A stretch of DNA of 64,000 nt from assembly GCF_014252115.1 (NCBI RefSeq), contig NZ_CP059211.1:1-64000 (forward strand), read 5' to 3'. The notes beneath the pieces were generated by a model that was not told where the DNA came from, did no database searches, and saw only the letters and a program-made list of their open reading frames with translations. Positions 44,029 through 53,721 of this stretch are shown in pieces. A program made the translations under genes and the position numbers. The stretch's first letter is position 1; each line of letters starts with the position of its first letter. Source of the stretch: Blattabacterium cuenoti. Lineage in GTDB: Bacteria > Bacteroidota > Bacteroidia > Flavobacteriales > Blattabacteriaceae.

Positions 44029-45123
44029 ATGGGAACGACAACGATAAGAAATATTATTTTTTTTGCATTCATACTAAAAAGCTTGATAATTCAATCTATA
44101 TCAAAGCCATTTTTAGAACAAAAAAATGCAATAAACTTCCATAAAAACATTTACAAACCCAAATCAGATTTAAATAACATATATATAGAAAAATTGTGGA
44201 AAAAAATGTTAGGAAGAAAGAAAAAATATTTATCTGGGAAAAAGTTTTCACATAATCGTAAAAAAAATATTGTTATTATCAATATTAATGCAGAAAAACT
44301 GAAATTAAGATTAAATTTTCTAAATCAAAAATCTAAAATTAAAATACTAAACTACAATAGTATTGTACATGCTGCTGTAGAAAGTTATCTTCGTATGGAT
44401 AAATATATAGGGAAAATCATTTCATTATCAGATTTTTATTTTCCTATGTTTGAAGAAAAACTTGAAAATCACCAACTTCCAAAAGAATTAAAATATTTAG
44501 CTATTATAGAATCAAGTTTAAATCCAGTTGTAACTTCTAAAGCAGGAGCGCAAGGCATTTGGCAATTTATGCCTGAAACTGGAAAAATATACAATCTTAA
44601 TGTTAATAATGTTTATGACGATAGAAATGATCCTATTAAATCTACGGAAGCAGCTTGTCGATATTTAAAATTTTTATATAAAAAAATAGGAAATTGGGAA
44701 TTAGTTTTAGCCGCTTATAATGCAGGTCCTGGAAAAGTTGATAAGATATTACAACGTCATAGAAATAGTAAAAATTTTTGGGAATTATGGGAATTTTTTC
44801 CTAGAGAAACTCAAAATTATATTCCAAAATTTATTGCCATAAACTATGTAATGAATTATTATAAGGAACATAATATTTCTAATCACTACCCTTCTCTCTA
44901 CAAATATAAATATACAGATACTGTATTAATTCCTATAAAGGAAAAAATTTCTTTGAAGCTTTTTGCTTTTAATTTAAATATTTCTTACAAAGATTTAATC
45001 CTTCTTAATCCTCAATATCTTGTAGACCTTATTCCTTCTGGAAATAAATTAAGATTGCCAAAAAATAAAATTTTACTTTTTAAAAGTAAAGAAGTGTTTT
45101 TTTTTTCCAAAAAGAAACTATAA
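44029..45123 (+). CDS. Membrane-bound lytic murein transglycosylase (SLT plus LysM)
   Basis: Cleaves peptidoglycan glycan strands. A signal-like N-terminus (about 5-24) is followed by a linker and the SLT domain (about 135-260), with the catalytic Glu in LAIIESSLNPVVTSKAGAQG (about 162) and the motifs GIWQFMPETG and AAYNAGPGKVDK. A C-terminal LysM-like module (about 310-355, with LILLNPQYLVDLIPSG) would bind the wall. At 364 residues it is a compact MltD-like protein. It stands downstream of tatA with its own candidate promoter and a palindrome. Confidence 0.88.
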   Translation: MGTTTIRNIIFFAFILKSLIIQSISKPFLEQKNAINFHKNIYKPKSDLNNIYIEKLWKKMLGRKKKYLSGKKFSHNRKKNIVIININAEKLKLRLNFLNQKSKIKILNYNSIVHAAVESYLRMDKYIGKIISLSDFYFPMFEEKLENHQLPKELKYLAIIESSLNPVVTSKAGAQGIWQFMPETGKIYNLNVNNVYDDRNDPIKSTEAACRYLKFLYKKIGNWELVLAAYNAGPGKVDKILQRHRNSKNFWELWEFFPRETQNYIPKFIAINYVMNYYKEHNISNHYPSLYKYKYTDTVLIPIKEKISLKLFAFNLNISYKDLILLNPQYLVDLIPSGNKLRLPKNKILLFKSKEVFFFSKKKL

Positions 45124-45185
45124 AATTAACTTTCATACATATACATTAAGAATAATGTAAAATGCATTATGATGATTATATACAC

Positions 45186-45206
45186 TTGAAAAAAATTTAT
45201 TTTCAA
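45186..45206. repeat. Inverted repeat just before recA
   Basis: TTGAAAA (45186-45192) and TTTTCAA (45200-45206) form a 7-base stem with a 7-base loop, ending 4 bases before the recA ATG. It could hinder initiation or bind a repressor. A near-match to the -7 box (TACACTTG, 45181-45188) overlaps it. Confidence 0.3.
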
Positions 45207-45210
45207 AATT

Positions 45211-46200
45211 ATGAACGAAAAAATTGAAAAAAAAAGAAAATCCTTACAACTTGTTTTGGATAAAATGGATAAAATGTATGGAAAAGGAACTGTAATGCAA
45301 ATGGGAGATTCTCATATAGAGAACATAGAAATTATTTCCTCTGGATCTTTAAGTTTAGATATTGCTTTAGGAATAAAAGGATTTCCAAAAGGTCGTATTA
45401 TTGAAATATTTGGACCAGAATCTTCTGGAAAAACCACTTTAGCTTTACATTCTATAACTCAATCTCAAAAATTAGGAGGTTTCGCCAGTTTTATTGATGT
45501 AGAACACGCGTTTGATCCTGTTTATGCTCAGAAAATAGGAGTAAATATAAAAGAATTAATAATATCTCAACCCGATAATGGAGAACAAGCACTAGAAATT
45601 GTAGATAACCTAATTAGGTCTGGTGTAATTGATATAATAGTAGTTGATTCTGTAGCGGCTTTAACACCTAAAAGTGAAATAGAAGGAGAAATGGGAGATT
45701 CCAAAATAGGATTACAAGCAAGATTAATGTCTCAAGCCTTGAGAAAGATGACTTCAAGTATAGGAAAATCTAAAAGCATACTTATATTTATTAATCAACT
45801 TAGAGAAAAAATAGGAGTTTATGGAAATCCAGAAGTAACAACAGGAGGTAATGCCTTAAAATTTTATTCTTCAATACGATTAGATATTAGAAAAGGGAAT
45901 CAAATCAAAGACGGGGAAAAAATATTAGGGAATAGAACAAAAGTAAAAGTAGTGAAAAATAAATTATCTCCTCCTTTTAAAATCGCAGAATTTGATATTT
46001 TATATGGAGAAGGAATTTCCAAAATAGGAGAAATTTTGGATCTAGGAGTAGATTTAGGGATTATTAACAAAAATGCATCTTGGTTTAGGTATGGAAATAT
46101 TAAATTAGGTCAAGGAAGAGATTCTGTAAGAGAATTTTTAAAAGGAAAAGAAAATATCATAAATGAAATACAACAAAATATATACAAAAAAAATATATGA
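45211..46200 (+). CDS. recA: Recombinase RecA
   Basis: Forms filaments on single-stranded DNA and drives strand exchange. The 329 residues include Walker [14 protein letters not shown] (about 69), Walker [13 protein letters not shown], the DNA-binding loop L1/L2 region with [12 protein letters not shown] and the RecA signature [20 protein letters not shown] (about 200-219). The acidic C-terminal tail is short, which accounts for the length. The start ATG is preceded by a small inverted repeat. Its stop overlaps the next ATG by 4 bases (ATGA). Full catalytic motifs suggest that homologous recombination is kept. Confidence 0.97.
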   Translation: MNEKIEKKRKSLQLVLDKMDKMYGKGTVMQMGDSHIENIEIISSGSLSLDIALGIKGFPKGRIIEIFGPESSGKTTLALHSITQSQKLGGFASFIDVEHAFDPVYAQKIGVNIKELIISQPDNGEQALEIVDNLIRSGVIDIIVVDSVAALTPKSEIEGEMGDSKIGLQARLMSQALRKMTSSIGKSKSILIFINQLREKIGVYGNPEVTTGGNALKFYSSIRLDIRKGNQIKDGEKILGNRTKVKVVKNKLSPPFKIAEFDILYGEGISKIGEILDLGVDLGIINKNASWFRYGNIKLGQGRDSVREFLKGKENIINEIQQNIYKKNI

Positions 46201-46967
46201 AAATTACTTTTTTGGGAACTGGTACTTCTCAGGGTATTCCCGTTATTGGATCCACACATCCGGTGTGTTTATCTAAAAATTCAAAAGATAAAAGACTAAG
46301 AAGTTCTATTTTAATTGAAAAAGATAAAAAGAATTTTTTAATAGATTGTAGCCCAGATTTTCGTTATCAAATGTTAATAAATAATTATAGAAAATTGGAC
46401 GCTATCTTTATGACACATGAACATCAAGATCATATAGGTGGATTAGATGATATAAGACCAGTAAGTTTTATTATGAACAAACCTATTCCTATTTACGGTT
46501 TACGTAGAGTTATAGAAAATATAAAAAAAAGATTTTTTTATATTTTTTCAAAGAATCAAAAACTAAACGTTTCAAGAATTTCTGTCCATGAATTAGATGA
46601 TTATAAAAAATTTTTTTCCGTAGAAAATTACAAAATTTTTCCTTTATCTATATGGCATGGATATTTACCTATTTTAGGTTTTCGAATGGAAAATTTTGCT
46701 TATATCACGGATGCTAGCAATATTCCTATTCAAACAGTACAAAAATTAAAGGGAATTAATACTTTAGTTTTAAATATTTTAAGAAAAGTAGTAAAAAATC
46801 CTTTTTCTTTTATGCTTTCTGAAACTTTGAACATTATCCAAAAAATTAAACCAAAAAAAACTTATTTAACACATATTAACCATACATTTGGATTTCACGA
46901 AGAAATAGAAAAACAATTACCTAAAAACGTACATATAGCTTATGATGGATTAATTATATATGAATGA
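46197..46967 (+). CDS. Metallo-beta-lactamase-fold hydrolase (PhnP-like)
   Basis: The 256 residues have the beta-lactamase-like metal motif [11 protein letters not shown] (about 75, HxHxDH), the N-terminal [14 protein letters not shown] typical of PhnP-type phosphodiesterases, an acidic metal ligand in YITDASN and the late histidine in [12 protein letters not shown]. Proteins of this group are usually cyclic phosphodiesterases or nucleases of uncertain substrate. It overlaps recA by 4 bases, so the two are probably co-translated. Function cannot be refined. Confidence 0.83.
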   Translation: MKITFLGTGTSQGIPVIGSTHPVCLSKNSKDKRLRSSILIEKDKKNFLIDCSPDFRYQMLINNYRKLDAIFMTHEHQDHIGGLDDIRPVSFIMNKPIPIYGLRRVIENIKKRFFYIFSKNQKLNVSRISVHELDDYKKFFSVENYKIFPLSIWHGYLPILGFRMENFAYITDASNIPIQTVQKLKGINTLVLNILRKVVKNPFSFMLSETLNIIQKIKPKKTYLTHINHTFGFHEEIEKQLPKNVHIAYDGLIIYE

Positions 46968-47005
46968 ATAACTAATATTATAAAAAAAAACGAATTCTAT
47001 TTATT

Positions 47006-50000
47006 ATGCAAATAATAAAAAAAATACTTTTTTCCACAAAAATTACTTCCTTTTTATTCTTATTGTTAGCTTTTTCTATGTCTATCGCTACTTTTATAGA
47101 AAAAAAATATTCCACAGATGTAGCAAAAGTATTTATTTATGAATCCACTTGGTTTGAAGTTATCATACTGTTTATTATAGTAAATCTAATAGGAAATATA
47201 TGGAAATATAAATTATGGAACTACAATAAATTTCCTTTATTTATTTTTCATTTATCATTTGTATTAATTTTTATTGGTAGTATTTTTTCCAGATATTATA
47301 GTTTTGAAGGAACAATGTCTATAAGAGAGGGAGAAACAAATGGTAAAATTCTTTCTAGGAAAAACTACGTAAAATTAAAAATAAGTCGTGGATCTACCAC
47401 TAGATTTTATCATGATCCTTACATTTTTTCATCTATTCATTATAAATATAAAGGAAGGTTTTTTTTTCAAGAAAATCCTTTAAAAATAAAAATTCTAGAT
47501 TATACACCATGTGTAAAAATGGTTTTGTTGAAAAAAAAACAAAAAGAAAAAATTATCAGAATAATTTCCACAGATCAAAAAGAAAGAACAGAACATTTTA
47601 TTAAAAATGGAGATACTACAAATGTAAATGGAATTACATTTTCTTTTAATAAGAAAATCCCTTTTGGGGTTATAATTTTTGAAAAAGAAAATAAACTTTA
47701 TATAAAATCATCTTTTTCAGGTCAAGCTATTAACATGCTTAATAAAAAAGTCAGTTTTTTACTTAAAAATAATAATAGTGTATTAAAAATAAAACATTTA
47801 TATCAAATTATAATTGATAAAAATCATAGAATAATACAGTGGGTTATTCCTGAAGGAATAGTAAAAGGAGAATTAAAATATGTAAAATCATGCAACCATG
47901 AAGATAATAATCAATTAAGCGCTATTACGGCTAAAATATATTTCAAAAATAAATCTAAATTATTGACATTTCTAGGAGGAAAAAACAGAATAAATATGAG
48001 TAATCCTTTATTTTTTGAGGATTATAAGATATCTATTGGATATGGTTCAATCTTTATGAATCTTCCTTTTTTTATAAAATTAAAAAAATTTAAAGTGGAA
48101 AACTATCCAGGTTCCGAATTTCCATCCACTTTTATGAGTCATGTTACATTAATAGATAATAATAAGAGAAAAAATTATTTAATTTATATGAATAATATTT
48201 TGAATTATAAAGGATTTAGATTTTTTCAATACGGATATGACCCAGATGGGAAAGGAACTCATTTTTCTGTTAATAATGATTATTTAGGTACATATTTTTC
48301 TTATGCAGGTTACATTTTTATGAGTATAGGGATGTTTTTTACTTTATTTTGGAAAGGAACTAGATTCAATAGTCTTAAAAAAAGATTAAGATATTTATCT
48401 TATAAAAATTATTCAATATTATTTTTTTTATTTTTTTTATGTGTACATAATTTTTCGTATTCTCAAATACATGAATTCAGAAAAATTCCATTAGAAAATG
48501 TTTTTGATGCTATTCATATTCCTAAAAAACATAGCGATAATTTTGGACGTTTATTAGTACAAGATAATAAAGGAAGAATTAAACCTATTAATACAATTGC
48601 TATTGAGTTACTTAGAAAAATACATAAACGAGATTCTATAGGAAAATTAGATGCTAATCAATGGTTTATATCTATACATCAAGATAATATTTTTTGGTCA
48701 AAAATTCCATTTATTAAAGCCGATAAAAAAGGAGGACATAAATTTTTAAATAAAGTGAAAGCAAATCAAGAGCATTATGTTTCTCTTATGGATTTATATT
48801 TTATAGATACAAAAACTTCAAAATTAAAGTTTATTCTAAAAGAAGATTATGAATTAGCATTTTCTAAAAATCCTACTCAAAGAAATGAATATGATAAAGC
48901 TATTCTGAATCTTAGTGAACGAATAGGTATAATACATGAAATTTTTCAAGGTAAATATATGAGGATTTTCCCTATTCCTCATGATATAAATCACACTTGG
49001 TCTAGTTGGATTTCAAATTCAAATAAATTAAATTCTTTGGGTTTATACATGTTTAATAATTATCTTAAATCTTTATCATTTTCTCAGAATGAAAAAAATT
49101 GGAATATCGCAGATAATGAAATTAAAAAAATAAGATTATATCAAATCAAACATGCTAAATCTATTTTACCTTCAGAAAATAAAATATCTGCAGAAATTAT
49201 TTATAATAAACTAAATATATTTTATATATTGTCTTTCATCTATCTTATATTAGGAGTAATTATTATTATTAATTCTTTTTTGACAATTTTTTTCAAAAAA
49301 AATTTCTTTTTTTTTTCTAAAATATTTATTTTCATTTTATTTTTTCTATTTATTCTCAATTTTTTAGGTTTAATTACTAGATGGTATATCTCTGGACATG
49401 CTCCATGGACTAATGGATATGAATCTGCAATTTTTATTAGTTGGAGTTTAATTGGTATAGGTTTTTTATTTTTTAAAAATCAGTTTGTTCCAGGAATTAC
49501 TGCTATTATTGCATCCATTTTACTTATGATAGCACATGGGAGTGCTATGGATCCAGAAATAACTAATTTAGTTCCCGTTTTAAAATCTCATTGGTTAATC
49601 ATACATGTAGCCACAATAATATCCAGTTATGGTTTTTTTTTGACAGGAGCATTTTTGGGATTTTTCGTATTACTTTTTTTTATATTAAAAATATGTTTCC
49701 ATAATTATAGTGAAATGATTCATTTTCATATTGAAAAATTAACTGTTATTAATGAAATATGTTTAACTGTAGGTCTGTTTTTATTAACTATAGGAACTTT
49801 TTTAGGTTCTGTTTGGGCTAATAATAGTTGGGGTCGTTACTGGAGTTGGGATCCTAAGGAAACTTGGGCTTTAATCAGTATCATGATTTATGCTTTTGTA
49901 TTGCATCTTCGCTTAGTTCCACCTTTAAAAAGTATATTTATTTTTAATTTTTCCAGTATATTATCAGTAAGTTCTATTTTAATGACTTATTTTGGAGTAA

Positions 50001-50152
50001 ATTACTATTTATCAGGAATGCATTCTTATGCAAAAGGAGATCCTATTTCAATACCTTGTTGGATGTATTACAGTTTGTCAATTTTATTAATTATTACTAT
50101 TTTATCTTATTACTCATTCAAACTTCATAAAAATATATATAATAAAAAGTGA
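47006..50152 (+). CDS. Fused cytochrome c maturation protein CcsBA (System II)
   Basis: Haem transporter and cytochrome c synthase. The 1,048-residue protein is a fusion. The N-terminal part (about 1-470) is ResB/CcsB-like with membrane segments near 15, 50, 80 and 440. The C-terminal part (about 730-1040) is CcsA-like with the WWD-type haem motif WGRYWSWDPKETWAL (about 945-960) and conserved histidines such as GHAPWTNGYES (about 797) and MHSYAKGDP. CcsBA fusions are typical of Bacteroidetes. The gap region (about 490-720) is periplasmic. The stop overlaps the GTG start of the acyltransferase gene by 4 bases. It implies that the symbiont still makes c-type cytochromes. Confidence 0.92.
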   Translation: MQIIKKILFSTKITSFLFLLLAFSMSIATFIEKKYSTDVAKVFIYESTWFEVIILFIIVNLIGNIWKYKLWNYNKFPLFIFHLSFVLIFIGSIFSRYYSFEGTMSIREGETNGKILSRKNYVKLKISRGSTTRFYHDPYIFSSIHYKYKGRFFFQENPLKIKILDYTPCVKMVLLKKKQKEKIIRIISTDQKERTEHFIKNGDTTNVNGITFSFNKKIPFGVIIFEKENKLYIKSSFSGQAINMLNKKVSFLLKNNNSVLKIKHLYQIIIDKNHRIIQWVIPEGIVKGELKYVKSCNHEDNNQLSAITAKIYFKNKSKLLTFLGGKNRINMSNPLFFEDYKISIGYGSIFMNLPFFIKLKKFKVENYPGSEFPSTFMSHVTLIDNNKRKNYLIYMNNILNYKGFRFFQYGYDPDGKGTHFSVNNDYLGTYFSYAGYIFMSIGMFFTLFWKGTRFNSLKKRLRYLSYKNYSILFFLFFLCVHNFSYSQIHEFRKIPLENVFDAIHIPKKHSDNFGRLLVQDNKGRIKPINTIAIELLRKIHKRDSIGKLDANQWFISIHQDNIFWSKIPFIKADKKGGHKFLNKVKANQEHYVSLMDLYFIDTKTSKLKFILKEDYELAFSKNPTQRNEYDKAILNLSERIGIIHEIFQGKYMRIFPIPHDINHTWSSWISNSNKLNSLGLYMFNNYLKSLSFSQNEKNWNIADNEIKKIRLYQIKHAKSILPSENKISAEIIYNKLNIFYILSFIYLILGVIIIINSFLTIFFKKNFFFFSKIFIFILFFLFILNFLGLITRWYISGHAPWTNGYESAIFISWSLIGIGFLFFKNQFVPGITAIIASILLMIAHGSAMDPEITNLVPVLKSHWLIIHVATIISSYGFFLTGAFLGFFVLLFFILKICFHNYSEMIHFHIEKLTVINEICLTVGLFLLTIGTFLGSVWANNSWGRYWSWDPKETWALISIMIYAFVLHLRLVPPLKSIFIFNFSSILSVSSILMTYFGVNYYLSGMHSYAKGDPISIPCWMYYSLSILLIITILSYYSFKLHKNIYNKK

Positions 50153-50970
50153 GTTTTCATTTATTTTTTTTTAAAAAATATTTAAAAATAAAAAATTCGA
50201 AAAAAAAAGAAAGTAATTTTTTTAGAGATGCATTTGGGAATTTTCATTTTATAAAACGTTTTTTAATTTTTACTTTAGGTTTTATTTCTTATAATCGATA
50301 TAATGGATTCAATCAATTACATTTGGAAGGCACTGAATATATAAAAGATTTACCTGATAAAAAAGTTCTTTTTGTATCTAATCATCAAACATATTTTGCG
50401 GATGTTTTTGCTATGTTCCATGTATTTTGTAGCGTAAAGAATGGTTTTATTAATAGTATCAAAAATCCTATTTATCTTTTAAATCCTAAAATTAATTTAT
50501 ATTATGTAGCTGCTAGAGAAACTATGAAAAAATGTTTTTTAACCAAATTATTTACTTATTCAGGAGGAATAACCGTAAAAAGAACTTGGAAAAAAGAAGA
50601 AGAACAAATTAATCGTTCCGTAAGTATAATATCTGATATTACTCGTATGGGAATTGCTATTAATGATGGATGGCTAATTACTTTCCCGCAAGGAACAACT
50701 AAAGCTTTTGCTCCTGGACGAAGAGGAATAGTTCATGTTATCAGAAAATACAATCCTATTGTTGTTCCCATTGTTATAGATGGATTTCAAAAAGCTTATG
50801 ATAAAAAAGGGATTCGTATTAAGAAAAAAGGAGTTTTACAGAAAATGAAATTTAAAAAGCCAATTCAATTGGATTTAAAAAAAGAAACAACAGATTCTAT
50901 CATGAAAAAAATAATGGATTCTATCGAACAATCTCCTAAATATAGAAGATATAAATTAGATCAAGGATAG
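50149..50970 (+). CDS. 1-acyl-sn-glycerol-3-phosphate acyltransferase family
   Basis: Adds the second acyl chain in phospholipid synthesis (PlsC family). The acyltransferase core has SNHQTYFADVF (about 77, a family variant with H and D six apart), the substrate motif ITFPQGTTKAFAPG (about 181-194) and VVPIVIDGF. The start is GTG at 50149, overlapping the ccsBA stop (GTGA). The 273 residues are normal for Bacteroidetes. The second motif reads FPQGTT, not the usual FPEGTR: the Glu is replaced by Gln. PlsC is the likely role, but a different acyltransferase of the same fold cannot be excluded. Confidence 0.82.
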   Translation: MSFHLFFFKKYLKIKNSKKKESNFFRDAFGNFHFIKRFLIFTLGFISYNRYNGFNQLHLEGTEYIKDLPDKKVLFVSNHQTYFADVFAMFHVFCSVKNGFINSIKNPIYLLNPKINLYYVAARETMKKCFLTKLFTYSGGITVKRTWKKEEEQINRSVSIISDITRMGIAINDGWLITFPQGTTKAFAPGRRGIVHVIRKYNPIVVPIVIDGFQKAYDKKGIRIKKKGVLQKMKFKKPIQLDLKKETTDSIMKKIMDSIEQSPKYRRYKLDQG

Positions 50971-50980
50971 AATAAGAAAT

Positions 50981-53668
50981 ATGAAATATAAATCTATAAA
51001 AGATACTTTTCTTAATTTTTTTCAAAAAAAAAAACATAAAATCATTCCTTCTTTTCCCATTCATTCAATAAATGACTCCAGTCTTTTTTTTATTAATGCA
51101 GGAATGAACCCTTTTAAAGATTATTTTCTAGGACATAGAATACCTGAATATAAAAGGATAACAAATATTCAGAAATGTCTTAGAGTAACTGGAAAACATA
51201 ATGATTTAGAAAATGTAGGATATGACAATTATCATCATACCATGTTTGAAATGTTAGGAAATTGGTCTTTTGGAGATTATTCAAGAAAAGAAACTATAGA
51301 ATGGGCTTGGGAATTATTAATTAATGAATATAATATTCCTAATCAAAATATATATGTATCTGTTTTTGTTGGAGATAAAGAAGATCAATTGCCTATAGAT
51401 CAAGAAACTCTTAAGTTTTGGAAAATTTTAACTAACGAAAATAATATTCTTTTTTTTGGAAAAAAAGATAATTTTTGGGAAATGGGATCAACAGGACCTT
51501 GTGGTCCTTGTTCAGAAATTCATATAGATCTACGAAGTGAAAAAGAAAAAAAAATATTACCGGGTAAATATCTTGTAAATAAAAAACATCCTAAAGTAAT
51601 AGAAATTTGGAATCTTGTTTTTATAGAATTTATTCGTAAATCAGATGGAACATTAGAAAAACTTTCTACAAAACATGTAGATACAGGAATGGGTTTGGAA
51701 AGATTATGTATGGTTTTACAAGATAAAATTTCTAGTTATGAAACTGATATTTTTTATCCTATTATTCAAGATATAAAAGAAGATTTAGGAAAAATTTATA
51801 ATAAAGATGATTTTCATCAAGAAGTATCTATACGGATCATAGCAGATCATTTAAGAGCTGTTGTTTTTTCTATTTCAGATGGTCAATTACCATCAAATAA
51901 TGGGGCTGGTTATGTGATAAGAAAAATACTAAGAAGATCCGTTATTTTTTCTAACCGTTTTTTATATAAAAAAGAACCCTTTATCTACAAATTTGTAAAT
52001 TCTTTAATAAGAGAAATGAAAAGTTCTTTTCCAGAATTGGAAAAGAAAAAAAAATATATACAGGATGTGATTAATGAAGAAGAATTATCTTTTTTTAGTG
52101 TGATTGAAAAAGGAAATAAAAAAATTAAACATATAATTGATAAACATAGAAATATGAACAATAAAGTCATCGATGGAGAAAAAATCTTTCAATTATACGA
52201 TACTTATGGATTTCCTATGAAATTATCTAAAATATTGATTGAAAAAAATAATTTATCTATTGATGAAAAATCATTTCATAAAAAATTATTAGAACAACAA
52301 GAGAAATCTAAAAGAGAAAGCAATTTAATTATAAAAAAAGATTGGATAAAAGTGCATTCTAATTTTGATGAAAACAAAAGTCAGAATTTCATAGGGTATG
52401 ATCTTACAGAGATCAATGTTTTTATACTAAAATACCGAGAAGTAAAAAATAATTTCAGAAAAATTCACTATTATGAATTAGTTTTGTCTAAAACACCTTT
52501 TTATCCTAAAGGAGGTGGTCAATTGGGCGATACAGGTTTTATAGAAAATAAAATTGAAAAAATAGATGTTTTTGAGACTAAAATAGAAAATTCACTTATT
52601 ATACATAGTGTTCAAAAATTACCTTCATATATTTTTTCTTCTTTTAAGGCTAAAATTGATAAAAATAAAAGAGAAAAGATAGAAAAAAATCACACTTCTA
52701 CCCATTTATTACATTTTGCTTTGAAAAAAATTTTAGGAAACCATATTCAACAAAAAGGTTCTTACGTAGGAGACGATTATTTGAGGTTTGATTTTTCTCA
52801 TTATAAAAAAATAACTACTCAAGAATTAAATAGAATAGAAAATTTAGTTCAAGAATTGATTTTTTCCGATCTTTTATTGAAAATAAAAACATTTAATTCT
52901 CTACAAGAAGCTAGAAAAATTTGTTCTTTTAACGAAAAGTTTGAAGATAAGTATAAACAAAAAGAAGTTAGAGTTGTCACCTTTGGTGATTCTTCAGAAT
53001 TATGTATTGGAACACATGTTAAACGTACTGGATTGATTCAAATATTTGAAATATTATCTGAGTTTTCTATATCGCATGGAATACGTAGAATTAAAGCTAT
53101 TACATCAGAGAATGCACTTAAACATTTAAAATCTATTCGAGATCAATATCAATCTTTGAAAAAGATGGTAAAATACCCAGAATCTCCTATAAAAAGTTTT
53201 TCTATTTTGAAAAATTCTAATGATAAATTAAAACAGGAAATATCAAGAATTAATTTACAAAGAATTAGAATGTTAAAGAAAGAGTATTCTTTAAAAGCCA
53301 TAGAACTTTCTTCTATAAGGATAAAATATATATGTGAGATTGATCATAATCAAAAAAATCAAGAAAAAGAAATAAATATCATAAAAAAAGTAGCTTTAGA
53401 TTTAAGACATGAAATTTATAATTTATTTATGATTATAGGATTTATAAAAGATGAAAAAGTCATTATTTTCATATCTGTTTCCGATTTTGTTATTAAAAAT
53501 AATAATGTTCATGCTCATAAAATAATATGTGGCATGGCTCCTCATATAGGAGGAAAATATTGGGGAAATTCTTCTTTTGCTACAGCAATAGGAACCAAAA
53601 AAAATGGATTAAGTTTAGTTTTAAAAGACGCGATAGCATGTCAAAATCATTTACAAAAAATAATATAA
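50981..53668 (+). CDS. alaS: Alanyl-tRNA synthetase
   Basis: Class II synthetase that charges tRNA-Ala. Its 895 residues include the catalytic domain (about 1-240, with FFINAGMNPFKDYFLG and TGPCGPCSEIH), the tRNA-recognition domain, the editing domain with HTSTHLLHFAL (about 569) and the zinc-type motif ELCIGTH (about 671; the second residue of the usual CGGTH is replaced by Ile, but Cys and His remain), and the C-terminal C-Ala domain. Length is normal. A run of 11 A (51024-51034) near codon 15 could cause polymerase slippage. It follows the acyltransferase by 10 bases. Confidence 0.96.
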   Translation: MKYKSIKDTFLNFFQKKKHKIIPSFPIHSINDSSLFFINAGMNPFKDYFLGHRIPEYKRITNIQKCLRVTGKHNDLENVGYDNYHHTMFEMLGNWSFGDYSRKETIEWAWELLINEYNIPNQNIYVSVFVGDKEDQLPIDQETLKFWKILTNENNILFFGKKDNFWEMGSTGPCGPCSEIHIDLRSEKEKKILPGKYLVNKKHPKVIEIWNLVFIEFIRKSDGTLEKLSTKHVDTGMGLERLCMVLQDKISSYETDIFYPIIQDIKEDLGKIYNKDDFHQEVSIRIIADHLRAVVFSISDGQLPSNNGAGYVIRKILRRSVIFSNRFLYKKEPFIYKFVNSLIREMKSSFPELEKKKKYIQDVINEEELSFFSVIEKGNKKIKHIIDKHRNMNNKVIDGEKIFQLYDTYGFPMKLSKILIEKNNLSIDEKSFHKKLLEQQEKSKRESNLIIKKDWIKVHSNFDENKSQNFIGYDLTEINVFILKYREVKNNFRKIHYYELVLSKTPFYPKGGGQLGDTGFIENKIEKIDVFETKIENSLIIHSVQKLPSYIFSSFKAKIDKNKREKIEKNHTSTHLLHFALKKILGNHIQQKGSYVGDDYLRFDFSHYKKITTQELNRIENLVQELIFSDLLLKIKTFNSLQEARKICSFNEKFEDKYKQKEVRVVTFGDSSELCIGTHVKRTGLIQIFEILSEFSISHGIRRIKAITSENALKHLKSIRDQYQSLKKMVKYPESPIKSFSILKNSNDKLKQEISRINLQRIRMLKKEYSLKAIELSSIRIKYICEIDHNQKNQEKEINIIKKVALDLRHEIYNLFMIIGFIKDEKVIIFISVSDFVIKNNNVHAHKIICGMAPHIGGKYWGNSSFATAIGTKKNGLSLVLKDAIACQNHLQKII

Positions 53669-53675
53669 AATCAAC

Positions 53676-53705
53676 TTTGATAGAGATTTAAAATGTTTAA
53701 ATTTG
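53676..53705 (+). promoter_or_regulatory. Promoter for sucA with an overlapping inverted repeat
   Basis: TTTG (53676-53679), 18 bases, TAAATTTG (53698-53705) matches the Bacteroidetes consensus. An inverted repeat ATTTAAA-ATG-TTTAAAT (53686-53702) covers the spacer and part of the -7 box. The leader before the ATG at 53722 would be about 10 bases. Confidence 0.6.
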
Positions 53706-53721
53706 AAGTAAAAAATAGTAT

